DNA of 64,000 nucleotides. It comes from an uncultured Clostridia bacterium (GTDB taxonomy: Bacteria > Bacillota > Clostridia > Oscillospirales > Acutalibacteraceae). The notes under the pieces are model-generated. The model did not search any database, was not told the DNA's origin, and saw only the letters and a program-made list of their open reading frames with translations. Location of the stretch: NCBI GenBank assembly GCA_937884975.1, contig CAKZZS010000064.1, positions 1 to 64,000 of the forward strand, written 5' to 3'. Shown in pieces: positions 53,099 to 60,392 of the stretch; position 1 is the stretch's first letter; every line of letters begins with the position of its first letter. A program made the position numbers and the translations under genes.

Positions 53099-53215
53099 AG
53101 AAATGAATTCTTGCGAATTCGTGAAATATTGTTTTGCAATAATGTGAAATTCGTTTCATCCGAAACGAGTGAAATACACCTGACGGTGTGGTTTTAGGAA
53201 GCTTCGCTTCCAAAC
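53099..53215. repeat. String of short consecutive hairpins
   Basis: Five dyads follow one another: GAATTC/GAATTC, ATATTG/CAATAAT, TTCGTTTC/GAAACGA, ACACC/GGTGT and GGAAGC/GCTTCC, each with a 3-5 nt loop. The phrase GTGAAAT recurs between them. No coding potential is seen. The layout resembles mosaic intergenic repeats of gut Clostridia rather than a terminator or riboswitch. Confidence 0.7.
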
Positions 53216-53229
53216 ATTTATAATCATTG

Positions 53230-53330
53230 TCATTCCGAGCGTCAGCGAAGAATCTAAACCTACAGAAAAGTCTCCCTTGTGTAAAGGAAGGTGTCGCATT
53301 TATGCGACGGAGGGATTGCACAATGCCCTC
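53230..53330. repeat. Dispersed-repeat fragments (GTCATT...AGAATCT and TCTCCCTT...GGAGGGAT)
   Basis: GTCATTCCGAGCGTCAGCGA and AGAATCT resemble the copy after mutS2. Then TCTCCCTTGTGTAAAGGAAG is followed by GTGTCGCATTTATGCGACGG and AGGGATTG, folding by GTCGCAT/ATGCGAC inside CTCCCT/GGAGGGA-type arms. Neither segment encodes a credible protein. Confidence 0.55.
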
Positions 53331-53354
53331 AACAACATTCATTTAAATCCAACC

Positions 53355-53480
53355 ACGGACTTGACAAAGAATTTCTTTGAAATTCTTTGCGTGTTTGGCT
53401 TACGCCTGCGCACATTCTCGTTAAAAACAGTCCACCGGACTGTTTTCTTAACACTCGAATCCCAAAGGGTTCAAGTCCGT
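53355..53480. mobile_element. 126-bp MITE-like element with 10-bp terminal inverted repeats
   Basis: ACGGACTTGA (53355-53364) and its exact reverse complement TCAAGTCCGT (53471-53480) bound the element. Internal hairpins are AAAGAATTTC/GAAATTCTTT and AAACAGTCC/GGACTGTTT. There is no transposase, so any mobility would be in trans. The terminal repeat also occurs in the T-arm of the adjacent tRNA gene (53545-53554), which may be chance or origin. Confidence 0.5.
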
Positions 53481-53498
53481 TTTTACATCATAGTAATA

Positions 53499-53534
53499 AA
53501 AGAAAACACCTGCTTGTGCAGGTGTTTTTCTTTT
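53499..53534. terminator. Terminator of tRNA-Val
   Basis: AAAACACCTGC pairs with GCAGGTGTTTT around TTGT, with A/T runs on both sides. On the minus strand it begins right after the tRNA 3' end. Confidence 0.92.
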
Positions 53535-53535
53535 A

Positions 53536-53608
53536 TGGACGTTAACGGACTTGAACCGCTGACCCTTCGCACGTCAAGCGAATGCTCTACCAACTGAGCT
53601 AAACGTCC
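53536..53608 (-). tRNA. tRNA-Val (GAC)
   Basis: On the minus strand the 73-nt cloverleaf is complete. Acceptor arms GGACGTT and AACGTCC pair perfectly, the D-arm is GCTC/GAGC, the anticodon stem TTCGC/GCGAA holds loop TTGACGT with anticodon GAC (34-36), and the T-loop is TTCAAGT. The discriminator is A. CCA is not encoded, so it must be added after transcription. Confidence 0.96.
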
Positions 53609-53628
53609 TTGTTCAATTTGTGTGACTT

Positions 53629-53657
53629 ATTATATAGTATCATTGTCAAAAAATCAA
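53629..53657 (-). promoter_or_regulatory. Promoter of tRNA-Val
   Basis: On the minus strand TTGATT (53657-53652), a 17-bp spacer and TATAAT (53634-53629), ~20 bp before the tRNA. Confidence 0.8.
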
Positions 53658-53771
53658 GATAAAAATTCTTATTTTTAAAATATAAATAAAAAGTTTATTT
53701 TTGCCAATAATACTTTTAGTTTCCTTTTCGTCATTTTGCATTTACATATTCGTTATAAAAGGAATGATTAA

Positions 53772-54551
53772 ATGCAATATAACAAGGTTGAAATTTGCGG
53801 AGTGAACACCAATTCTCTTGTGGTTTTAAAAGAAAAGGAGAAAATTGAATTACTAAAGAAATACAGAGAGAACAACGATAAAAATGCAAGAGAAAAGCTT
53901 ATTTGCGGAAATTTGAGACTGGTTTTAAGCGTTATTCAGCGCTTTTCAAACAGGGGAGAGGAAATGGACGATTTGTTCCAGGTCGGCTGTATCGGTCTTA
54001 TGAAGGCTATTGACAATTTCGATTTAAGCCAGAATGTCCGCTTTTCAACCTATGCCGTGCCTATGATTATCGGTGAGGTCAGGCGTTATCTTCGGGACAA
54101 CAACTCTCTTCGCGTCAGCCGTTCTCTTCGGGATACAGCGTACAGGGCTATGCAGGTTAAGGAACAGCTTCAAAACGAATTCGGAAGAGAGCCGTCCATT
54201 GAAGAAATTGCAAAAAAGCTTGATGTAAGCGTAATCCAGGCTGTAATGGCGCTTGAAGCTATAGTTGAGCCTGTTTCCCTCTATGAACCCGTTTACTCCG
54301 AGGGAGGGGATACGATTTATGTGCTTGACCAGGTGGCTTCAACCGAAACGGACACAGACTGGCTTGAGGAAATCACCATTAAACAGGGACTTGAAAACCT
54401 TTCGGACAGGGAAAAACAGATTTTATCCTTAAGATTTATGCAGGGTAAAACCCAGACGGAGGTAGCCGAAGAAATCGGGATAAGTCAGGCGCAGGTATCC
54501 CGACTTGAAAAAACCGCAATTGAAAATGTAAAAAACGGAAAAATCAGCTGA
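53772..54551 (+). CDS. sigG: Sporulation sigma factor SigG
   Basis: SigG directs late forespore transcription. The 259 residues match Bacillus SigG closely at the start (NKVEICGVNTNSL), an anti-sigma contact segment, and in region 2 (NLRLVLSVIQRFSNRGE, DDLFQVGCIGLMKAIDNFDL, FSTYAVPMIIGEVRRYLRDN), with region 4 ending in EEIGISQAQVSRLEK. It is normally next to spoIIGA-sigE; here it stands alone after tRNA-Val. A clear SigF/SigG-type promoter could not be picked out by eye. Confidence 0.95.
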   Translation: MQYNKVEICGVNTNSLVVLKEKEKIELLKKYRENNDKNAREKLICGNLRLVLSVIQRFSNRGEEMDDLFQVGCIGLMKAIDNFDLSQNVRFSTYAVPMIIGEVRRYLRDNNSLRVSRSLRDTAYRAMQVKEQLQNEFGREPSIEEIAKKLDVSVIQAVMALEAIVEPVSLYEPVYSEGGDTIYVLDQVASTETDTDWLEEITIKQGLENLSDREKQILSLRFMQGKTQTEVAEEIGISQAQVSRLEKTAIENVKNGKIS

Positions 54552-54578
54552 AAGGAATGAGAAATCATTCCTTTTTTC
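54551..54578 (+). terminator. Terminator after sigG
   Basis: AAAGGAATGA, a GAAA loop and TCATTCCTTT followed by Ts, beginning at the last base of the stop codon. Confidence 0.9.
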
Positions 54579-54607
54579 TTGACTTTAATATGGTAAATTA
54601 GTAAAAT
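54579..54607 (+). promoter_or_regulatory. Promoter of the ABC exporter operon
   Basis: TTGACT (54579-54584), a 17-bp spacer and TAAAAT (54602-54607), directly after the sigG terminator. Confidence 0.8.
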
Positions 54608-54640
54608 AATATAATAACAAAAAACATACGGGAGGTAACA

Positions 54641-56383
54641 ATGCTCAGTCTGTTCAAATACGCAAGTAAATATAAATGGCAGGCTATAGCCTGTCCGTTT
54701 CTGATGATAGGCGAGGTGTGGCTTGAGCTGACCATTCCGAAGCTTATGGGCGATATCGTTGATAACGGAATTGCAAATTCCGATATGCATTACATATATG
54801 TAACGGGAGCAAAAATGCTGCTTATGGCGCTCGGCTCGCTTTCCTGCGGCGCGCTCGCTGCCCGTCTTGCGGCGGTTGCCGGAATGGGTTTCGGTACGGA
54901 ACTGAGAAGCGTAATGTATAAAAATATCCAGAACTTTTCGTTTTCAAATATTGATAAGTACAGCACAGCTTCGCTTGTTACAAGGCTTACAACGGATATC
55001 ACAATGGTTCAGAACACCTTCCAGATGTGCCTGAGAATGCTTTTCCGCGCTCCGGTTCAGTTTGTATTTGCGCTTATAATGTGCTTCAGGATAAATACAA
55101 AGGTGTCCTCTGTGTTCCTTTTTGTAATTCCGCTTATCGTAGTCGGTATTCTTATTATCGGCCCCATAGCTCTTAAACGCTTTAAAAGAATGTTTAAAAT
55201 GTTTGACGGCTTTAACGGCTCCATTCAGGAAAATCTTATTGCAATAAGGGTTGTAAAATCCTTTGTGCGCGAGGATTACGAAAAGAAAAAATTTAAAAAG
55301 GCGAATGACGCTCTTAAGGACGCCGCAATTTACGCCGAAAAAATAATGGTTATTGCAACTCCGCTTATGAGCGTTGTTATGTTCAGCACCTTTATTACCG
55401 TTTACTGGCTCGGCTCAAAGCTTATTATCGGCAATGAGCTTGAGGTCGGCGCATTCTCTTCAATTGTAACCTACGTTTCGACAATTCTTATGTCAATGAT
55501 TTTCATAACCGTTTTCATTGTTCAGTTCGTTATGGCGCAGGCTTCCGTTTCAAGAATTAAAGAGGTCATCAACGAAAAGTCCGATTTGAATGATGACGAA
55601 GCGGATGAAAGCCTGAGGGTTGAAAACGGAGAAATTGAATTTTTAAATGTTTCCTTTAAGTATGATAAAAACGGACAGAAGAACGTTGTCGATAACGCAA
55701 ATCTTAAAATTGAAGCAGGTCAGACGGTTGGAATTATCGGCGGAACGGGAAGCGCAAAAACCACGCTCGTCTCACTCATTCCGCGCCTTTACGACGTAAC
55801 CGAGGGCGAGGTAAGAGTAGGCGGCAGAAATGTCAAGGACTATACCATTTATGAATTAAGAGAAGCCGTAAGTATGGTTTTACAGAAAAACGTGCTTTTC
55901 TCCGGCTCGATTATTGAAAATCTCCGTTGGGGTGATAAAAACGCCACCGAGGAGGAAATAGTCGAGGTTTGTAAGGCGGCGCAGGCTCACGACTTTATAA
56001 TGAGCTTCCCAGACGGATATAACACCGACCTCGGTCAGGGAGGCGTTAATGTTTCGGGAGGTCAGAAGCAGAGGCTTTGTATTGCAAGAGCAATGCTCAA
56101 AAAGCCGAAAATTCTTATTCTTGACGACAGCACAAGCGCAGTCGATACCTATACCGACTCAAAGATAAGAGAAGCTTTTAAAAACAATATTCCCGATACC
56201 ACAAAAATAATAATCGCTCAAAGGATTTCAAGCGTTGAGGACGCCGACAGAATAGTTGTGCTTGACGACGGAAAAATTGACGCTGTCGGAACTCACGAAG
56301 AACTGCTTGAAAACAATAAAATATACAGAGAGGTTTATCTTTCTCAACAGCAGGGCGCTGTAAGCGAAGGGGGTGCAGTTTAA
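54641..56383 (+). CDS. ABC exporter half-transporter, degenerate-site subunit
   Basis: This 580-residue type IV exporter half has six transmembrane helices (about 15-310) and a nucleotide-binding domain. Walker A reads GGTGSAKTT, with Ala for the usual Gly, the signature is VSGGQKQRL, and Walker B ends ILILDDSTSAVD, with Asp where the catalytic Glu normally sits. This is the pattern of the non-hydrolysing partner in heterodimeric exporters such as BmrC. It overlaps the second subunit gene by one base (TAATG). The substrate is unknown, possibly drugs or lipids. Confidence 0.92.
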   Translation: MLSLFKYASKYKWQAIACPFLMIGEVWLELTIPKLMGDIVDNGIANSDMHYIYVTGAKMLLMALGSLSCGALAARLAAVAGMGFGTELRSVMYKNIQNFSFSNIDKYSTASLVTRLTTDITMVQNTFQMCLRMLFRAPVQFVFALIMCFRINTKVSSVFLFVIPLIVVGILIIGPIALKRFKRMFKMFDGFNGSIQENLIAIRVVKSFVREDYEKKKFKKANDALKDAAIYAEKIMVIATPLMSVVMFSTFITVYWLGSKLIIGNELEVGAFSSIVTYVSTILMSMIFITVFIVQFVMAQASVSRIKEVINEKSDLNDDEADESLRVENGEIEFLNVSFKYDKNGQKNVVDNANLKIEAGQTVGIIGGTGSAKTTLVSLIPRLYDVTEGEVRVGGRNVKDYTIYELREAVSMVLQKNVLFSGSIIENLRWGDKNATEEEIVEVCKAAQAHDFIMSFPDGYNTDLGQGGVNVSGGQKQRLCIARAMLKKPKILILDDSTSAVDTYTDSKIREAFKNNIPDTTKIIIAQRISSVEDADRIVVLDDGKIDAVGTHEELLENNKIYREVYLSQQQGAVSEGGAV

Positions 56384-58272
56384 TGCCGGGACCTAACAGA
56401 CACGGTTTCCAGAAGCCGAAAAACGTTAAAGGCACTCTTTCAAGAATGCTTTCCTATCTTTCAAAGAAAAAGGGCGTTTTGTTCCTTGTTGTTTTCCTGA
56501 TTCTTATTTCTTCGCTCGGAACTGTTGCTTCCTCCTTCTTTATGAAACCGCTTATTGATAATTACGTTGTTCCGCTTATCGGTCAAAGCCCGAGCTTAAG
56601 CACAATGATGCCAATAATAAAGGCTCTTTGCCTTATGGGAGGACTGTTTTTAACAAGCGTTATTGCTTCGTATTCATATCAGCGGATAATGCTTTATATT
56701 TCCCAGGGAACGGTAAACGCAATAAGGCGCGATTTGTTTGACGCTTTGCAGGATTTGCCCATAAGCTTTTTTGACTCGCACACCCACGGAGAGCTTATGA
56801 GCCGATTTACAAACGACGTTGAAACAGTAAGGAACTTTTTAAGCCAGACAATAGTCCAGACTATCCAGTCCCTTTTTACCGTTGTTGCAACCTTTTTTGC
56901 AATGCTTATCTTAAGCCGTTGGCTGACGCTGTGGATAGTTGTTTTTGTCGTCATAATGATACTTATTATAAAAAAGCTCGGCGGCAAAAGCTCAACCTAT
57001 TTCAGAAAGCAACAAAAGGACCTTGGAATAGCAAACGGCTTTATTGAGGAAACTATTGAGGGACAAAAGGTTATAAAGGTATTTAATCACGAGGGTGAAA
57101 CCGTTGAGCGTTTTAATCTTCTTAACGGAAATCTTCGCCGCTCGGCAACAAGCGCAAATACCTTTGCCTCAATTCTTATGCCTATTATGGGCAACCTCTC
57201 CTACATCAATTACGCGACCCTTTGCGTTTTCGGAGGATTCCTTGTAATAACGGGAAATATCACTGTCGGTACGATAAGCTCGTTTTTGCTTTATTCAAAG
57301 CAGTTTACCCAGCCTATCACAAATCTTTCCCAGCAGTTTAATAATATCCTTTCGGCGCTTGCAGGCGCGGAGAGAATTTTTGATATCATTGACGCAAAGA
57401 AAGAAACCGATAACGGATATGTAATGCTTGTAAACGCTTTTATTGACGAAAAAGGCGAGATTCGTGAAACCGAAGAACGTACTAATTTATGGGCGTGGAA
57501 GCACGCTCACGGCGATGGAACGGTTACTTACAGACGTCTTGAGGGCAAGGTTGAATTTGAAAACGTTGTATTCAGCTATGACGGTAAAAAGACGGTCCTC
57601 AATGACGTAAGCCTTTACGCAAAGCCCGGTCAGAAAATTGCCTTTGTCGGCTCGACCGGCGCAGGAAAGACAACCATCACAAATCTTATAAACCGCTTTT
57701 ATGAAATTGAGCAGGGCAAAATACGCTATGACGGAATAAATATTCAGAAAATCAAAAAGGCGGATTTACGCCGCTCACTGGGTATGGTTCTTCAGGATAC
57801 CCATCTGTTTACGGGTACGGTTATGGAAAATATCCGCTACGGTAAGCTCGACGCAAGCGATGAGGACGTTATAAAGGCTGCAAAAGTTGCAAACGCCCAT
57901 TCGTTTATCACAAGGCTTCCCAACGGATATGACACCTTACTTACGGGCGACGGAGCGAATTTAAGTCAGGGTCAGCGTCAGTTGCTTTCCATCGCAAGGG
58001 CTGCCGTTGCCGATCCGCCGGTGCTTATTCTTGACGAGGCGACAAGCTCCATTGACACAAGGACCGAACGCCTTATTGAAAAGGGTATGGACGCACTTAT
58101 GGAGGGCAGAACGGTATTTGTAATCGCTCACCGACTTTCAACCGTCCGTAATTCAAACGCGATTATGGTGCTTGAAAACGGCGAAATTATTGAGCGAGGC
58201 GACCACGACGACCTTTTAAAACAGAAGGGTAAATACTACCAGCTTTATACGGGTCAGTTTGAATTAAGCTGA
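56383..58272 (+). CDS. ABC exporter half-transporter, catalytic subunit
   Basis: This 629-residue partner has six helices (about 25-330) and a canonical NBD: Walker A GSTGAGKTTITN, signature LSQGQRQLLS and Walker B VLILDEATSSID with the catalytic Glu. A ~35-residue insertion (about 345-385, rich in Glu, Trp and His) lies between the membrane part and the NBD. Together with the previous gene it forms a heterodimeric exporter of the BmrCD/LmrCD type. Confidence 0.93.
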   Translation: MPGPNRHGFQKPKNVKGTLSRMLSYLSKKKGVLFLVVFLILISSLGTVASSFFMKPLIDNYVVPLIGQSPSLSTMMPIIKALCLMGGLFLTSVIASYSYQRIMLYISQGTVNAIRRDLFDALQDLPISFFDSHTHGELMSRFTNDVETVRNFLSQTIVQTIQSLFTVVATFFAMLILSRWLTLWIVVFVVIMILIIKKLGGKSSTYFRKQQKDLGIANGFIEETIEGQKVIKVFNHEGETVERFNLLNGNLRRSATSANTFASILMPIMGNLSYINYATLCVFGGFLVITGNITVGTISSFLLYSKQFTQPITNLSQQFNNILSALAGAERIFDIIDAKKETDNGYVMLVNAFIDEKGEIRETEERTNLWAWKHAHGDGTVTYRRLEGKVEFENVVFSYDGKKTVLNDVSLYAKPGQKIAFVGSTGAGKTTITNLINRFYEIEQGKIRYDGINIQKIKKADLRRSLGMVLQDTHLFTGTVMENIRYGKLDASDEDVIKAAKVANAHSFITRLPNGYDTLLTGDGANLSQGQRQLLSIARAAVADPPVLILDEATSSIDTRTERLIEKGMDALMEGRTVFVIAHRLSTVRNSNAIMVLENGEIIERGDHDDLLKQKGKYYQLYTGQFELS

Positions 58273-58297
58273 CATATTTAAAAAATTTAAAAAATGC

Positions 58298-58326
58298 TTG
58301 CATTTTTATTTTGTTTATGTTAATAT
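58298..58326 (+). promoter_or_regulatory. rpmE promoter with dyad over the -35
   Basis: TTGCAT (58298-58303), a 17-bp spacer and TAATAT (58321-58326). The -35 lies in AAAAATGC-TT-GCATTTTT (58290-58307), the same dyad as at rplS. Confidence 0.8.
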
Positions 58327-58359
58327 ATACGGCGTTGTACAACGAAAGAGGTGACAGTC

Positions 58360-58563
58360 ATGAAAGATGGAATTCATCCGAATTACCAGCCTACGGTAAT
58401 CAGATGTGCTTGCGGCGCAACTTATGAAACAGGTTCTACAAAGAAGGACCTTCGCGTTGACGTATGCGCAAATTGCCATCCGTTCTTTACCGGAAAGCAG
58501 AAGCTCGTTGATACAGGCGGACGCGTCGACAGATTCAACAAGCGCTTTAATTTGGGTAAATAA
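58360..58563 (+). CDS. rpmE: 50S ribosomal protein L31
   Basis: This 67-residue L31 is of the zinc-binding type, with CACG and CANC (four cysteines near positions 16, 18, 36 and 39) and a C-terminal RFNKRF. Zinc-containing L31 can be replaced by a zinc-free paralogue in zinc starvation; no paralogue is in this window. The start is ATG 58360; a GTG nine bases upstream lies within the ribosome site AGAGGTG. It is monocistronic, with a terminator. Confidence 0.97.
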   Translation: MKDGIHPNYQPTVIRCACGATYETGSTKKDLRVDVCANCHPFFTGKQKLVDTGGRVDRFNKRFNLGK

Positions 58564-58575
58564 GCAAAAACATTT

Positions 58576-58607
58576 AAGACGATACGTTCTGTGTATCGTC
58601 TTTTTTG
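58576..58607 (+). terminator. Terminator after rpmE
   Basis: AAGACGATAC pairs with GTATCGTCTT around GTTCTGT, followed by TTTT. Confidence 0.9.
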
Positions 58608-58626
58608 TTCTTTATGGGGAATAAAA

Positions 58627-59247
58627 ATGAATTCGTATTTTACCGTTAAAAACGAAACAAATGTCGAATATGAAATAAAACGCTCGCGCTTCATCGGTTA
58701 TATAAAGCCCGTTAAAACAAAGCAGGAAGCGGAGAGCTTTGTTGCGTCAATAAAGCAAAAACACTTTGACGCGCGCCATAACGTCTTTGCATATAAAATT
58801 CGTGAGGGCAATTATAAACGCTATTCCGATGACGGAGAGCCGCAGGGTACGGCTGGCGTTCCGGTGCTTGACGTGATTGAAAAGAATGAGTTGACGGACG
58901 TTTGCATTGTTGTAACCCGTTATTTCGGCGGAATACTGCTCGGCGGCGGAGGACTTGTCAGGGCGTATTCCCACACTGCGTCGCTTTCGGTTGAAGAGGC
59001 AAAAAAGGCTGAAATGTCCCTTTGCGTATGCTTTAATTTAAAGTGCGACTATTCATTTTACGGAAAGGTGAACTCAATTTTTGAGGACTGCGGCGCCATT
59101 ACCGAAAACAGTGAATTTCTTGATGACGTGTCTGTTTCGGGATATGTTCCCGAGGAAAAGTTTTCCTCTCTTAATTCAAAAATTGTCGAAGCCTCCGCAG
59201 GCTTGTTTTCACTAACCGAAAAAGACAAAAAATACGCCGAAATATAA
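58627..59247 (+). CDS. YigZ family protein (IMPACT/UPF0029)
   Basis: This 206-residue protein has an N-terminal IMPACT domain: EYEIKRSRFIGYIKPV, DARHNVFAYKI, RYSDDGEPQGTAGVPVL, and VVTRYFGGILLGGGGLVRAY. A small C-terminal domain (about 130-200) resembles elongation factor G domain IV, as in E. coli YigZ. Its biochemical role is unsettled; the eukaryotic homologue inhibits Gcn2 activation. The start is ATG 58627 with a GGGGA ribosome site. Confidence 0.92.
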   Translation: MNSYFTVKNETNVEYEIKRSRFIGYIKPVKTKQEAESFVASIKQKHFDARHNVFAYKIREGNYKRYSDDGEPQGTAGVPVLDVIEKNELTDVCIVVTRYFGGILLGGGGLVRAYSHTASLSVEEAKKAEMSLCVCFNLKCDYSFYGKVNSIFEDCGAITENSEFLDDVSVSGYVPEEKFSSLNSKIVEASAGLFSLTEKDKKYAEI

Positions 59248-59323
59248 TTTTTTTATTTTTTTAGAGGAATTCGGAGATTTATTTAGTATATATAATCGAA
59301 AACCTTTTTTCAGGGGTGAAAAA

Positions 59324-60337
59324 ATGTCAGATGAAATCCGTTTAAGGACCTTAAAAATCGAAGAGGATACATTTTCTGAAAACGCTTTCCTTTGCGTAAA
59401 TACAAGGGGCAGGGCAGTTTTTGAAAACGAGGACCCCGTAAGAACCGCGTTTCAACGTGACAGAGACAGAATTATCCATTCCTCGTCCTTCCGCAGGCTC
59501 AAGCATAAGACCCAGGTTTTTCTCTCGCCCGAGGGCGACCACTACAGAACTCGTCTTACCCATACGCTTGAGGTTTCCCAGATAGCGAGAACTATTGCCA
59601 GAGCCTTGGCTTTAAATGAGGATTTGATAGAGGCTGTGTCTCTCGGTCATGACCTTGGACACACTCCTTTCGGCCACGCCGGAGAAAGGGCGCTTGACTC
59701 CGTTTATAAAAACGGTTTTCGCCATTATGAACAAAGTCTTCGGGTTGTTGACAGACTTGAAAAAGACGGCAAAGGCTTAAATCTTACGTACGAGGTACGC
59801 GACGGCATTTTATGCCATACAACCGGTAAGGAAGCCGATACGTTGGAGGGCAGACTCGTTAAAATCGCGGATAAAATCGCCTATATTAACCACGATATTG
59901 ACGACGCAATAAGGGCAAAGGTAATAAGCAATGACGATATTCCTTTTGAAATTCGAAAGGTTCTCGGTCAGACAAAATCCAACAGGATTAACACCCTTGT
60001 CACCTCGGTTATAAACAATACGGTTTCTTCGGTTAAAATGGACAGTCAGACCGAGGGAGCATTTAAGGAACTGACCGACTTTATGTTTAAAAACGTTTAT
60101 ACAAATCCCGTCTGCAAGGGTGAGGAGAAAAAGGCGGAGGCTCTTATTATTGAGCTTTACAATTATTTCTGCTCTCACCCCGAAGAGCTGCCGGAAATGT
60201 ATAAGCCAATTGCAAATACCGAGGGAGCCGACAGAGCTTCGTGCGACTACGTTGCAAGTATGTCGGATATTTACGTTTTAAGGGTCTACAATAAGCTTTT
60301 CATTCCCAGCGGATGGAATGAGGCGCTTGATTTTTAA
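59324..60337 (+). CDS. dgt: dGTP triphosphohydrolase family protein
   Basis: This 337-residue HD-domain enzyme resembles deoxyguanosinetriphosphate triphosphohydrolases, which remove triphosphate from dNTPs. Motifs are RRLKHKTQVF, H of TRLTHTLEVSQIART, and the HD pair in SLGHDLGHTPFGHAGE. The short form without a C-terminal extension is usual next to dnaG in Clostridia, linking dNTP pools to priming. It precedes dnaG by 55 bp; a GTACTG/CAGTAC hairpin in the gap lacks a T-run. Confidence 0.93.
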   Translation: MSDEIRLRTLKIEEDTFSENAFLCVNTRGRAVFENEDPVRTAFQRDRDRIIHSSSFRRLKHKTQVFLSPEGDHYRTRLTHTLEVSQIARTIARALALNEDLIEAVSLGHDLGHTPFGHAGERALDSVYKNGFRHYEQSLRVVDRLEKDGKGLNLTYEVRDGILCHTTGKEADTLEGRLVKIADKIAYINHDIDDAIRAKVISNDDIPFEIRKVLGQTKSNRINTLVTSVINNTVSSVKMDSQTEGAFKELTDFMFKNVYTNPVCKGEEKKAEALIIELYNYFCSHPEELPEMYKPIANTEGADRASCDYVASMSDIYVLRVYNKLFIPSGWNEALDF

Positions 60338-60392
60338 CGTACTGTTTTCAGTACATCGATTCCAATAAAATTTTGTCGAAAGGAGCGGTAAT

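Noticed and set aside
53277..53597. A 106-codon plus-strand frame across the repeat region and tRNA
   Set aside because: It runs through repeat elements and the tRNA gene, with no family resemblance and no ribosome site.
53465..53610. Possible phage or island attachment site at tRNA-Val
   Set aside because: The match GGTTCAAGTCCGTT near 53468 is inverted relative to the tRNA, and there is no integrase in the window. An att site would be a direct repeat.
60339..60354. Terminator between dgt and dnaG (GTACTG/CAGTAC)
   Set aside because: The stem is only six pairs and lacks a T-run; the genes are probably co-transcribed.
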